A DNA stretch of 64,000 nt. Origin: Prostheceraeus crozeri (lineage: Eukaryota; Platyhelminthes; Polycladida; Euryleptidae). The DNA is taken from assembly GCA_907163375.1 (NCBI GenBank), contig CAJQUW010002101.1, positions 124,001-188,000 of the forward strand, read 5' to 3'. The translations under genes were made by a program, and so were the position numbers. The notes beneath the pieces are model-generated. The model searched no databases. It saw only the letters and a program-made list of their open reading frames with translations, and was not told where the DNA came from. Shown here in pieces: positions 1 to 12,300 of the stretch (positions are counted from its first letter, which is position 1; each line of letters begins with the position of its first letter).

Positions 1-1486
1 ACGGCAATTTGAAGCTATCGGATCGTCTAGTCGATGATTCTACATAGTTTTGATAGATCGATGGCAACGTGTTCTTTGTGTACTTAATTTTGTATGCTAG
101 CACTAAAAGTTCATATTGATACATACTCGCAATATTCATATATTGCTCCCTCTCATAGAAATGAAGTTCAAGTGATTGCTTTTCTTTTCGATGGATTATC
201 TTAATCAAAGTTTTATGTATTCTTTGCAAACAACGATTCGAATTTTTGTTTCCACTACCATATACTATTAGGCAATGTTTTATCAGAGAGAGACAAAGTT
301 GTTCGTGCATCATGCGAAGGACTACTAGTGGTAGAATATCTCTTAGCCGATAGAAAATCGGAATGAATTTTTTTAATTTGTTGACAACAGTCGCAATATG
401 TTCATCGAATTTGACATTATTATCGAACTTTATTCCTAGTATTTTTGTATGTTCAACTTTCTTCAAGTTGGTGCCTTCAGTATGTATATTTTTGGACATT
501 TCACAATCACTTTTGTGGCTCATGGGATTAAAGATGATGTATTCACATTTATCTATATTTAGTGTTAGTTTATTACTTTCCATCCACTTCAGGATGCTAT
601 TCAGTGAAAGTTGAGTTTTCTCTATTGCATCGTTTAGAGTTTTGTCATTTACAGCTAGGCTTATGTCATCCGCAAAGAGACTGAGTTCGCCATGGAGGCT
701 AATTTTTTTATGTCATTTATATAAACCAAAAATAATAGAGGCCCCAACGCTGAGCCTTGTGGAACACCAGACTTAGCGGTAAGCTCCATCGATTTGACGT
801 TGTTGATAAAAACAATGTGAGGTCTATTTTTTAGATATGATTGAAGCCATTCGTGCAAGAAGCCGCGGATACCTATTTTGTTTAACTTTTTCAACAATAA
901 CTCAGTGTTGACCGCATCGAAGGCTTTACTTATGTCCAGATTTAGTCCTACGCTGTATTCATTCTTAGCTTTTGCCTTGTATATCTTGTCTGACATTTTC
1001 AATTCGATTTACTATTGTGTACTTTGTTCATTACTTCGATCAATTCGGTATGTGTGATGTCTTCAAACACAATTGAAGTGGTGCTTTCCTGGCAGTAGTC
1101 AAACTTGTTGGAATTGCTGCTGCTATTTTTTAGTTTCTCAGTAACATTTACAAAGTGCTCGTTTAGTGCATTAGCCATATCAAAATGGTCATACACAATA
1201 CCGGTATTTGTCTGTAATTCAGTAATGAAGCTACTATCTGTCTTAGAGCTGCTTCTTACGTGGTTTATGCGTTTCCATAGTTCTTTGGTGTCATTTTTAA
1301 TAGCTGAAAATATGTTACTATAATGCTTCCTTTCGGCCGATCTAGCCATGTATTTGAATCTATTTGCAAAAGTTTTGTAATTTGTTTCATCCTCCTGAAG
1401 TCTAGTAGTTTTCCATTTCCTGTATAATTGAATTTTCTTTCTGTGGAGTTTCTTTAAGTTATCAGAATCTTTGCAGGGATTCTTTA
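1..1486 (-). mobile_element. LINE relic (jockey/CR1-like reverse transcriptase), 5' truncated
   Basis: Read on the minus strand, this is the middle and end of a non-LTR retrotransposon ORF2. From right to left: the linker rich in LYRKWK-type residues (about 1350-1480), the RT block DISKAFDAV (about 911-938), GVPQGSALGPLLFLVYINDI, and FADD, the polymerase active site (665-676). Thumb-like sequence continues off the left edge of the window. No endonuclease domain is present, so the copy is 5' truncated. The blocks that normally lie between the linker and DISKAFDAV are absent near position 1000, an internal deletion. FADD lies in a different frame from INDI; the likely slip is in the T run at 703-709. 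It is a dead copy. The family is assigned from motif style only. Confidence 0.85.
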
Positions 1487-2519
1487 TGCTGACCTAGCAA
1501 CAAAAATTAACCCGATAAGTCTGCAGTGCTCGCCATTCACTCAAATGGCATATTTCAAAATTCTACACTCGAGAGAAGAGCAGTTCACAATTGCACGACG
1601 AGCAGTATTTTTTCACGATCCATCCATGTAGACAGGGCGTCTGTGCCAACCATCACCTAAAACCTCGGCCACCTCCTCCCTAGGATACTGGAAACCATGC
1701 CTGGCCCATCCACTTGATTCGGCGGCTTTCGAATAGTCAAAACTTGCATTTCGTTTGCGTACTGTTCTTTCTTTTGCGCATTACTTAAATTGTTACTACT
1801 TATTACTCAGTATATGCTAAACATAAATTTAATTGAAGTAAGTGTGTCATTACTCTAATTTCCATAAACTCAAAATACTCCTTTCGCATGGATGCAAGTC
1901 GGAACGAACTTAATCCTCGCTGATCGCTTTCTTCCACATTTTTTGCGAAGACCTACTACAACATAGAGTGATCAGAAGAAAGAATGGAAGTCTTTATTTA
2001 ATTCGAGTAAATCTGAAAATATGTGAGTCAGGTAGGCAATTTGGCAACAGATAGTCCCATACTTCAAGAAAGAAGGGCATTCTTTCAAGATGTCGGTGTA
2101 TGTAAGTTTACGTCAGTTTAACTGACACCGTTTAATGCTATGGCTAATTTGCTTTATTCTACGTGTAAGAGATAACTCAATATGATTATAGTTATGCGAG
2201 TTTTATATAAATGCTGGTAAATGCCTAAAATGATAACACTACTCATAATTGAAATTTTGAAGCAGGATGCATTTATTAATTGAAAAGTCAAAGTAACAGT
2301 AATTTATCTGATTTTGAATAGAGTTTAAAAACCATGCATATTTGCAAAAAATTCTGGCAAAATTATTTTTCCTGGGTTTTAGATTGTTTTTCTTCCACAC
2401 TACAAATTTATCTTTAAAAATATTTCTGCTTCGAATTACCTAAAGAGACACTAAATATTACATAACGCAACTTACACGTCATTTTTGATTTTGAGAGCAA
2501 TTTGGCGCCATGTATCATG
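1487..2519. other. Unassigned intergenic DNA
   Basis: AT-rich sequence between two LINE relics. I see no credible reading frame, RNA gene or terminal repeats. Confidence 0.5.
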
Positions 2520-3757
2520 TATGATGCATCCGTACATCAAACGGCATCAAATGGCATCAAATGGCAATAAATATATTATGCCATTTGGAAAAATTGACAG
2601 CTAAAAGTAAACAAGCTGCATATTTAACAGCTAAACAGCTTAGAGAATTTGGCCAAGTTAGTGGAGATATTCTAAAAAATACATTTGAAATGCTGACTTT
2701 ATCGAAGATGAAATACTGTGCAGAATTTTGTTTCTTTAATAATTTAAAAAGTTTAGATCAACTGCAATTTCAATTTTATAAAAGGTATCATCATTTAAAG
2801 CGGAATACTCCAAATTCTTGTCTCATAGGTGAATTTGGAATACATCCAATGAGTTTTCATTTTTATAAATCAGCAATGTTATTGGATAAGAATCATTACA
2901 AGCGATGACAGAAGCATCATAAAGGAAGTATACAAGGCGATTTATTCAAATATTACTTCAAACGGACACGATAGTAGATACACATGGTGCTGGCGAATAA
3001 AGCAATTGCTTACAAAACTTAGCCTATCTGAATTATGGGATACACAGTTCATTGTTGATAAACAATTATATTTAAAGATTACAAAAGGTCGATTAGCTGA
3101 TTATCATAGGGAACAGTGGATGTCCTCAGCAAAAAACAGCCATTCTGGGCTAAACTATTTGGAGTTATGTCTGTTTGACGATACTATTAAGTCATATCTA
3201 AATGTTGATATCGATTATAACTATATCAATATCATACTGAAGTATAGAGCATTAAACCACAACTTAGAAGTTGTCACCGGCATTTATGGAAATCGTTTGA
3301 GGTATGAAGAACGTCGATGTGAGCAATGCAGTGATGCACGGGTAGAAAATTTGCATCATTTCATGATTGAATGTTCAAGATATCAGAAATTACGACAGGA
3401 ACTAGCACCGATATTATGCCACTGCAAAAGTACAACTGAGTTCTACAAGTTGATGAACACGCATGTTCCAAATAATCTTAAATGCATTGCTCAATTCCTT
3501 CAAAAAGCTAAAGAGTTGCGACAGTCTACTAAGTAGAACACAAACTAAATGACATCTAGAAGCAAATTTTTCTCCTCTCCTTCCTGAACACGATTCTTTG
3601 TTGTTGAAATTGACTGCACGCCTGAAATGTACTATTTGATGTCTGAGTTTCAATAGTTGTGTTTGAAACACGAATGTTTTTGTTCACTCACATGTTCCCC
3701 ATATTTTTCCATGTTTTCCAAAGTATTTGGAAATAAACATTTATTGACTTATTGACC
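2520..3757 (+). mobile_element. LINE relic, C-terminal part of ORF2 and 3' end
   Basis: Two plus-strand frames (2561-2908 and, from about 2893, to 3536) resemble the end of a LINE ORF2: a YCAEF..FFNNLKSLDQLQFQF region like the post-RT 'connection', a GEFGIHP block, and a terminal cysteine-histidine knuckle C-x2-C-x9-H-x4-C at about 3319-3375. The frame changes near 2890-2896, so the copy is dead. After the stop at 3536 comes a short 3' UTR with AATAAA at 3732-3737 and a terminal ttattgac duplication at 3741-3757, typical of a LINE 3' tail. The RT core is missing, so this is a 5'-truncated insertion. It differs in sequence from the relic at 1-1486 and is on the other strand. Confidence 0.75.
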
Positions 3758-4871
3758 ATACTTAACGGCAAAATGTAGCATGCATTATATCCGTTACAAC
3801 CGGTCTTAAAGGTATCTTTAGCTGTATCGGGAATGAAGCTGTTTAATTAATAATTTAGAAACATCCCGTCTCACAAGTCAATGTCTTCAATATTCCTCCA
3901 CCTCGTTGTTGTTATTGCCAAGTATTATCTGTATAGACAGGCGTGGTATTATAAAAATTCAAAAAATCAAAAAATTCACCGAGATTATACATCCTAGAAT
4001 TGTGCAGCTCGGTTATCATCCCATGTAAAATCAAACTGAGGAGATGAGGATTTTCCCTATAGGGCCCAATTGTACTTTCACACTTTGTTGAGGCACGTCG
4101 TTGCGAATATCATCTTCGTCGTCTGACTCATCACCACTCCTCCACACCTCATCAAGTGTGGAAGTTGGAAGATCATTGTCATTTTGGACGATCACTGGAT
4201 TTGAATAAAACGTCAAGGTGCTGATCAATTACTCTATCATGCTCATTTAATACTGGGATCTCAATCAATTAAGGCTTGCAACATTAAAGGCATGTGTAAA
4301 AACAGAATTTCAAGAATCATTCTCAGGACCACAGTTATATAAAACCACATTTGACAACATGGCTTTACAAACACGTCCATAACCGTGTATGAAGCTCCTC
4401 CTTTCTTCAAAAACGTGGTTAACTAACCATCTTTGAAAACAGTATACTACAAAGCACGACTTAAACTTAGTTTTAGAACATTGTTTTTCATAAGGCATCG
4501 CGATAGAGCTGTTATTTTGTCCCACAAGTTATAAATTGATATTAGAAACCATCTTTTAGTAAACTAAAACATACTGCAATCGTGCCTTGCGATAATGTGC
4601 AAGCTGCTGGGCATTATTGCATTTATGAACAGTCAATGACTATCAAATTCATCTAAACGCCAGAAAGACAAAAGTTGATAATGTATAATTAAAAATGTCT
4701 TTTGCTAGTTTGGAAATATATCTTGCATCAAAAGTCATTATTTGGATAAAAAATATAGGAAAACATAAAAGATACTATAAAAGAAACTACAATAGAACAA
4801 AGGAAACTGTTATTTTAGACAAAGAACACAAAAACCACCAGCTTTTAACCCTAGAATAAGGATTATGCTAT
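3758..4871. other. Unassigned intergenic DNA
   Basis: Flank of the Gypsy insertion. The only open frames are short and without recognisable motifs; an acidic stretch on the minus strand at about 4080-4180 is low-complexity. Confidence 0.5.
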
Positions 4872-5071
4872 TGTAGTTGTTGCGGTTTTGCATTGAGAAT
4901 AATAAATCAAGAAGTCAACTACATTTATTTGGACGTAGGTCTTTCATGTATCAGAAGGTTAGAGAGTTTGTAATTTAAATTATTACATGAAGTCAAAGAT
5001 ATCACTACTTGGCAGTTGGCACGCCTGATATCTGATATCTGAATCATTTGATATGGTTCATAGATATGGCA
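4872..5071 (-). repeat. Gypsy 3' LTR
   Basis: 200-bp direct repeat of 9123-9322, differing at three positions. In element orientation it starts TGCCATATC and ends CAACTACA. The interior side is preceded by a G-rich run ending CTAATGTAA, where the polypurine tract is expected. Confidence 0.92.
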
Positions 5072-6480
5072 TTACATTAGCCCCCGGCTAGTGATGGAGT
5101 CACAAAAAGTTACGCGTTTCTTCGGTTTCTTCAGTTGGTTATTTCTTGACGATTGAGGATCATGTTGTTGAAGATCTATTGAGAGTTTTTCTTGTCTGTG
5201 TTGTTCTTCTGCCAACAGATTCTCAAATTCTCCCGATTCTTTGTTGTCTTTCGATCTGAAAAGTTCATAATTAGTGCGAACAACGTTTGCCTTTTTAATA
5301 CGTTCCTTCGATACGACACTAACGCGTCCGGACGGAAATTTCACAGTCACCGTACTTTCAAACACATCAACAACAGTCAAAGGACCTTCATAAGGAGCCT
5401 CGAGTGGGCGCCGCACGCGATCAACTCTCAACCACACGAAATCTCCTTTCTGTAATTCCAAAGAATTTTATCTACGTGAAGAAGAGTGATGATTTCCTTT
5501 TGAAAGTTTTGTGAAGTCGAGTGTTTCGATGCATTTGGCTAAGTTCTCAATATAATTCGAGTTACAAGTTGTATCATTTTTTATGTTGTTAAAATATGCA
5601 TGTGGTGCTAAAATCGGAGAACCTGTAACGGCGGTAAATGGACAATAACCACTTTCATTCGGGATTGAACGCAAAGAAAGCTCTACCAGGGGCAAACTTA
5701 TCAGCCAGTCTTATTTTCTCGCAGTAATTGCTGTTTTCAAAGTGCGATGAAATCGCTCGAGCATACCATTACTTTGTGGATGATATGGTGAAGTCCTTAA
5801 GCGCTGAAAACCAATCACTTTTGCCAATTGTTGAAATAAGGCGCTTTCAAATTGGCGGCCCTGATCTGTGATAAGGAATAACGGTATACCAAAACGACTT
5901 ACCCAAGAAGACAAAAATGCACTAGCTACACTTTCAGCTGTGATGTCCGATACTTGACAGCATTCAAACCAACGAGTAGTTCTGTCAATAAAAGTCACTA
6001 TGTATCGAGCGGGGGAATGATAATATGATTCTAGGGTTTGAGAAGGAGGTAATGGGCCAATAATATCTACATGAACTGTGGTGAATCTGTCAACGTTAGG
6101 ATAAGAGGATTGTAAGTATTTGGGACGGTGATGGTGTGTTACTTTTGCTTGCTGGCAATTTTCACAAGTATTCACCCAGGTCTTTATGTCTCTGCGCATG
6201 TTGGGCCAAAAATATCGCGAAGTAAGTAGTGTGATACTAGACTTAACTCCTGGGTGTGACAAGTTATGGAAGGAATCAAAAACTGCTCGGCGGAAATTGT
6301 TAGGTACAAAAGGTCGAGGGTATGGTAAATCTGTGTTGCATAGAATTGTAGTGTTATCATACAGATTGAAAAGTTTTAATTTCTCTTCGAAGTCTTTGAT
6401 TTTAGTACACTCATTTTGTGCGAATTCAATGGTCTTAAGGTCAGGAAAATCAACAGAGATAGCGTTCATGCTTCTGGAGA
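5072..6480 (-). pseudogene. Gypsy integrase region (remains)
   Basis: The minus strand holds an integrase. Its N-terminal zinc-binding HHCC region contains SHPGVKSS and CENCQQAK. It is followed by an RNase H-fold core with VDIIGPLP, TDQGRQFES and the ending SPYHPQSNGMLERFHRTLK, the usual DDE signature of Gypsy integrases. The left end carries a GDFVWLRVDRV...APYEGPLTV segment, the small C-terminal DNA/chromatin-binding fold. It would insert the cDNA into chromosomes. This part is not whole; its breaks are counted within the element total. Confidence 0.9.
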
Positions 6481-6505
6481 GAGCGTCAGCAACAATGTTA
6501 TCTTT

Positions 6506-8215
6506 TCAGCGGATGTGGTTTATAGAACTTATGAATTCGGAAAGGAGGAGGAGTTGTCTCTGTTGTCGATCAGATTTGGCTGTTTTAGTGGAATAAAATG
6601 CTGATACTAACGGTTTGTGGTCTGTATGGAGGTGAACTTGTCGGCCCTCTATAAGATGTCTGAAATGAAGAACAGCTTGATAAGCGGCTAAAAGTTCACG
6701 ATCGAATGTGGAATATGCTTTTTCCGTTGTGGACAATTTCTTTGCAAAGAAGGAGATTGGACGGATCTGGTCTTTTACAGATTGATGAAGAGCACCACCT
6801 AAGGCGTTGTTCGAAGCATCTGTAATAAGAATATAGTCAGTAACATTAGGATCGGGATGATAAAGTGTCTCATTATTGGAGAGAGCATCTTTGACTTTCA
6901 TGAAAGAATTTTCGGACTCCTTGGTCCATTCAAGGCGATGATTGCGTTGATTAGTGGAACCTAGTAGATCGTAGAGAGGCTGACATATATCAGAAAAATG
7001 ACGAATGAAATGACGGTAATAACCAATCATGCCCATAAAACGTCGTAAAGAAGCATAATTAGTGGGTTTGTCGTATTGAACGATCGCATCAATTTTTGTC
7101 TGTTTCGGCAGTGTTCCATCTTTAGTTATATGATGACCAAGAAAATCAATCTCGGACACCGTAAATTCGCATTTGAGAGGAGCGATACGGAGATTATGTT
7201 GGCTCAAACGTAGAAATACCTGCTCGAGATGAGTCAAATGTTCGCTCTCATTTTTCGAAAATATATGTATGTCGTCTAGATAAGCGAACGTAAATGGAAG
7301 GTCTCTCAGAATTCCATCGATCATTCGTTGAAATGTCTGAGCAGAGTTCCGTAGACCAAAGGGCATATAAATGTATTCATACAAACCGAAAGGGGTAGTA
7401 ATTGCCGTTTTCTCTATGTCTTTTGGTGCCATAGGCACTTGATGATAAGCTCTTGCTAAATCTAGTTTAGAGAATACAGAAGATCCGAATAACTTTGCTT
7501 TCAGTGAGCTAAAATGTGGAAGTGGATATCGATCTGGTTTCGTAATGGAATTTAAGCGTCGAAAATCTCCGCAAGGTCGCCAAGATCCATTCGGTTTCTT
7601 GACCATGTGTAATGGTGAAGACCATGGACTTTTAGATGGTCTGATAATCCCTTGCTTCAAAAGATTATCAAATTCTAATTTTGCCGTTTCGTATTTCTCA
7701 TTACTCAATTGACGGGCTTTAGCAAAAACAGGAATATCAGAGGTTGTTTCAATAACATGTTGAGTAGAATTATGTGTTTCACGGACAGTGTCAGTATTAC
7801 AACATGTATTATATAGAGAGGGGTACTGTAATGACAATGCATGAACAATATTATCAATTGATTGAGGTAAGGCTATTATAGGAGATAATAATTCACAATC
7901 GTCAGTAATTGAACAAATAAAATTCAATTGAGTTGTTTGATCGATTAGACGTGTGTTTTTACAGTCAACAAGTAGATCAAAATGGGAGAGGAAATCGGCA
8001 CCTAATAATGCTCTGCGTACGTCAGCAACAAAAAACGTCCAGTAGAATGTACGTCTTAGCTTTTTCGATTTTAAGGTAAGTTTACATTCGCCGAATGTTT
8101 CAAGTGGGCGACCATCAGCTGTACTGAGTGAAATCGGGGATGGGTTTGTAAAAACACGTAAAATTTTAACAATGGAAGGCGAAATTACTGAAACAGAGGC
8201 ACCAGTATCAATCAA
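6506..8215 (-). pseudogene. Gypsy protease, reverse transcriptase and RNase H region
   Basis: A long open stretch of about 569 codons. It starts with an aspartic protease motif DTGASVS. Next comes the reverse transcriptase, with LDLARAYHQVP, YMPFGLRNSAQTFQRMID and the catalytic FAYLDDI. RNase H follows, with TDASNNALGG, STFDRELLA and HTDHKPL. The order is that of a Ty3/Gypsy pol polyprotein. The product would be cleaved by the protease and would copy the element RNA to DNA. This is the best-preserved part of the element, in line with its young LTRs; the whole element is nevertheless broken. Confidence 0.93.
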
Positions 8216-8231
8216 AAAATCAATGATTTTA

Positions 8232-9074
8232 TCATTGATAATGAAAGCGGCAGTAAAAATTTTGGGCGAATTGCTTACCGCATTTACAGAAGCCCAGTCT
8301 AGTTTGACGGATGATATCGTGAGGGTGAGTTTTCTCGAGAAGTGTGAGGCGAATTACGGGGAGTATTGTGGGCGGATTGAACAATTCTACAACCTGACTT
8401 ATCTGGCCATCTACACCAGCTTCTGCAGCTCTTAGCCCTAGTCGCGAAAAATATATGAGCACGGCAAATTTTGGGACGTTGATCTGCGGAAAATGGCATC
8501 AAATCTCTACTGACCTTAACATGCATTTCAGATCTAACAGTACTAGTAGGCCTAGCTGAAGGAACGTGATTAATGGCAACGTTGTTAGTACTAAAACTGT
8601 ACAATTCATCAGCAAGCTTACCCAGATCATTCAAAGGAGTAGACTTTTGCGTGGCAATGATCGGTGCAATGTTGGGGGAAGCGCTATTTGGTACTTGTGA
8701 CGAACAAGATCTTCTCCGACACCAGCTTTTGCAGCAAGTTGTTGCATTTCAACGAGAAAATGGGACGGTTTTCCAGTTAATGGTTTCTCGCGTAGAAAAT
8801 TTTCGAAAATCTCTGGTTTTGAAGCTTCATGCAGCTCCAAAACCTTCGTTTTCAATGTATTGTAATCATTGTCAGTCAGATCGGTTGTTGATAGCTTGCT
8901 TACTACTTCGACTGGTAATGCATCGAGTGCGTGATAAAATTTCGTTGACGTTGTACTGATGTTGACAAGATGAAATTGTGCTTCCAAAATTATGAACCAG
9001 GCGTTTGGATTTGAAGCCATAAATGTAGGAGGTTTGACTGTTATTGCGTTGGTTGTTGGTGTTTCTGAAGTCAT
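8232..9074 (-). pseudogene. Gypsy gag region (remains)
   Basis: Minus-strand gag. The N-terminal part reads PPTFMASNPNAWFIILEAQF followed by KFYHALDALPVEVVSKL, the capsid-like start common in invertebrate mag-type Gypsy elements. The C-terminal part contains KICRAHIFFATRAKSCRSWC, a C-x3-H-x8-C-x3-C cluster that replaces the usual CCHC knuckle in that group. Gag would form the particle that houses reverse transcription. It precedes pol in the normal order and is broken. Confidence 0.85.
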
Positions 9075-9122
9075 TGCTTGAGAATTCGTATTTACTTCTG
9101 TGTTTGAGTCGGGCTCACCAAT

Positions 9123-9322
9123 TGTAGTTGTTGCGGTTTTGTATTGAGAATAATAAATTAAGAAGTCAACTACATTTATTTGGACGTAGATCTTTCATGT
9201 ATCAGAAGGTTAGAGAGTTTGTAATTTAAATTATTACATGAAGTCAAAGATATCACTACTTGGCAGTTGGCACGCCTGATATCTGATATCTGAATCATTT
9301 GATATGGTTCATAGATATGGCA
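9123..9322 (-). repeat. Gypsy 5' LTR
   Basis: 200-bp partner of 4872-5071, with 197 of 200 positions identical. Inward of it on the minus strand lies ATTGGTGAGCCCGA, in the position of the primer-binding site. Confidence 0.92.
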
Positions 9323-12300
9323 CTACTTATTGATGATGTTCCTTTGTAGAAAACTTTGGAAACTAGGGTGTTCTAAAGCCTTATCAAAGTCAACTGAAAT
9401 ACATATTTATTGCAAATGATTATTGCTATTAGCAAAATAATAAGCAATTATTGAACATTATATGTTTCTTTGAGATTCAAAACATGTCGTATTTCCATTT
9501 TTAATGAGAATGTTGTCGAAGAAATTGACTTTCTATCGAGTCTACTGATAGAATCGAGTCTTGCGCTAAAAACCTCAGAATTTTGTTGACAATTGAGATG
9601 GATTTACTTTGGCGATCATTAAATTGTCACTTGCAGAGTTTTCAAAGCTGTGAATTTTCCAAAAAATGGGAAAACCATATTCGGTCTCTGCAAGAACTGA
9701 TCAATTAATTTGAAAGCTTAAAACTGTGCGCTAACTTGATGAGACTACAGTCGTCTTTACAGATGAACACAATTCATTGAATTGTTTATTTGTCTTGTAT
9801 TGTCTACTGTGTCTTGTAAAGTGAGAGTGTTGAAAAGCACTTTAATGAAATATTTATCATATTTGTTTGTCATCACCCTTGATATCAAATCATCAAATTC
9901 TTGTCATCATGCAATCTTTGTTGATAACTGAAATGCTTTTCAGAATTTTCATTCAGAACACAACAGACACGTTGTGTTTGCACGTGTACATACATAGCTA
10001 GGACTCACTTTATGAAAAAATAGCATATCCAATTGCTTTAAATGAATAAATGATCGATATCAGATTTGTTCAATCTGTAAATTGTCTGCATCAACTTGTC
10101 TGTTCTCCGGTCTCTCGGAACTACCAACACTGTATTATTGCGGAAAAGTGGTGTGGGAGAGATCTGTCCAAAGCTGAGACGGGTGACCAAAGGCGAACCA
10201 AAAAAGGTTTCGAGTGGCTCAACGAGCATGCGCGTTCTATGCTCGCATAATGAGTACGTGAGCTCTGTATGTGCTTCCGCAGGCGATCTTAAGTTTGGCA
10301 ACCAGGGAATGACAAGGTCACGAAATTTTGAAGAGCATTCAGTTCACTTTTATTTTTAAAATCGGGAGCCCCGTTCAGTTCAAATTCAAGAATGAGTCCT
10401 TTCCGTTCACTTCATGCTCATCGTTTCCTTTTAGCTCACTTCCCCTTCATTTAAAAGAAGATTTGAATTCAATTTGATTTCATAGATATCAATACTCATC
10501 GTTTCGTAGATTCTTCATTATACATCTACATATATTTTCAATGTAAGATGCTACGACCGAAAATATCGCTACATTTAGGTGAATTCCCAAGTTACCAGCA
10601 ACACTTTTATCCTCTTTGACCTAGTAGCAATTGTATGCAGGACTACTTGACCTCACAGTGCAGCCAATTAAAAAAATTAATATTTTCCAATATTCTTTCC
10701 GCGCAGAAATCATTCGAATTCATGGTTAATTAAGCATTAAAGTGCATTCAAAAGCTAGAATTGTTAATGGATGAGATTGGTACTGGAAAGGCACAATGCA
10801 ACTTTGGAATACTAATTGTCAATTTGGATTACTAATTAACTAATTTATCATAGCGATAATTGTAAAGAAATCTCGAATACTCGATTACTGTGATTTACTG
10901 AATAGCTTTTCAATATAGCATCAGACAGGCATTATCTACGATAAATCCATGTCTTAAACTAAAAGAAAAGAGAGAGAATGCTAGAATATATTTTTCCCAA
11001 GCTTAGGTACAAATCATATTCCGTACCGGTGACATCTATCATCGTCTAAAATGTATTTAAGCAGGGCAGTATGATATAAGTACCCGGTTCAGGTGTATAT
11101 CAGTTTATGATTATAGGCATCGTCATGTAAAATTTCATCAAAACTACCGATACCCTGTTATACAAATTGTACTGAAGAATGCTGCAAAATGATTACATAG
11201 TGTATATATGTGTATATACCGGTATATACAGGATGCCATCCTTCTGCTATACAAAATCGTTGTTGTGCATGGCGCTAGCCCTACCGATGATTGATTACAT
11301 ATCCCAATTTCCCTATTTGATTGCCCGCTCGATGCTCACGAAATATCAGTTTCATTAATTGAACATAATAGAATAAGTAATAGTAATAAGTTATAGAAGA
11401 TGCAACAACTAATAAGTTAAATAATAGCTAATTTAAAGTGGCTTAATTGAGTGATCAAATGACGTTTAATAATCAAAGAAGTCTCTTGCTTGGTGAGAAT
11501 AAAAATCTAAAATCTCTCATTACTTAAAATTACAAAAGCCGGCCCCTGCCGGTTTGAAATACAGGCCGATCCGGTCGAGCGACCGACGGCCGGTTTCCAT
11601 CTCTAAGCGAGATACAGTTGATTGACTGGCTACATGTCCATGTCAACTTATAGACTGACACTAAACAGCTTATTGATCACGCGAATGCTTGGTCAGCATT
11701 GTGTGTGTGCGAAAGTGTTCTGGCGTGCAAACACTTGATTTTTATGTCTAATGAGAAGAGCTTGTAATCCATACATAGGGCCTTTCAAAAAGAAGTTTGA
11801 CCAGCAGTTTTTAAAACAGTCGGTAAGTCGTTTTAGACATCAATTTAGCCTCTGGCTCAATAGTTTAATAACAAGCATTTTTAGCATTCTAAAGAAGATA
11901 CATTTTAGCTGTAGAGAAGATACAAACACGTTACATGATACATTTACCCTTAATTTATTGCAAACGTCAGTTATACAGTTTATCTACGCGTATATAAATC
12001 CATCTTAATAATTGCATTTAGTTAGTCATCATCATGGTTGGATGTATAAATTATTATAAAATACATTTATATGAAAAACTGCTCACTGTCCAGACAAACA
12101 GAAAGTAAGCAACTGAATATCTTCATTTTGATAAAATATAGTGTGCTTACATCCCACAATTCATCCTTCATCACTCCTAAATGATGACTTTCATCTTCTA
12201 GCAGTCATCGCTTAATTTATTTACGAGAACGAGTTTCAAGAAATTCAAGAAATTGTTCAACAATTTTATCATTGTTGAACTGGAAGAGGGGAAAAATTTC

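Larger units (their letters stand above)
4872..9322 (-). mobile_element. Ty3/Gypsy LTR retrotransposon (broken)
   Basis: A 4,451-bp element on the minus strand, bounded by direct 200-bp LTRs that begin TG and end CA in element orientation. From its 5' end (right) to 3' end (left): LTR, primer-binding region, gag, protease-RT-RNase H, integrase, a purine-rich tract next to the 3' LTR, LTR. The order RT before integrase identifies Ty3/Gypsy. The gag C-terminal cysteine-histidine motif and the 'NPNAWF' gag core recall mag-type invertebrate Gypsy elements. The LTRs differ at 3 of 200 positions, so the insertion is young. The 4-bp flanks CTAT and CTAC differ by one base, so a target duplication is likely but imperfect. 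The element is broken, with about four breaks. Confidence 0.93.

Noticed and set aside
4031-4228. Acidic protein gene on the minus strand
   Set aside because: Short, low-complexity, no domain and no supporting context.
11537-11605. CpG island or promoter of a host gene
   Set aside because: Only about 70 bp of CCGG-rich sequence, with no TATA, no downstream open frame and no splice signals.
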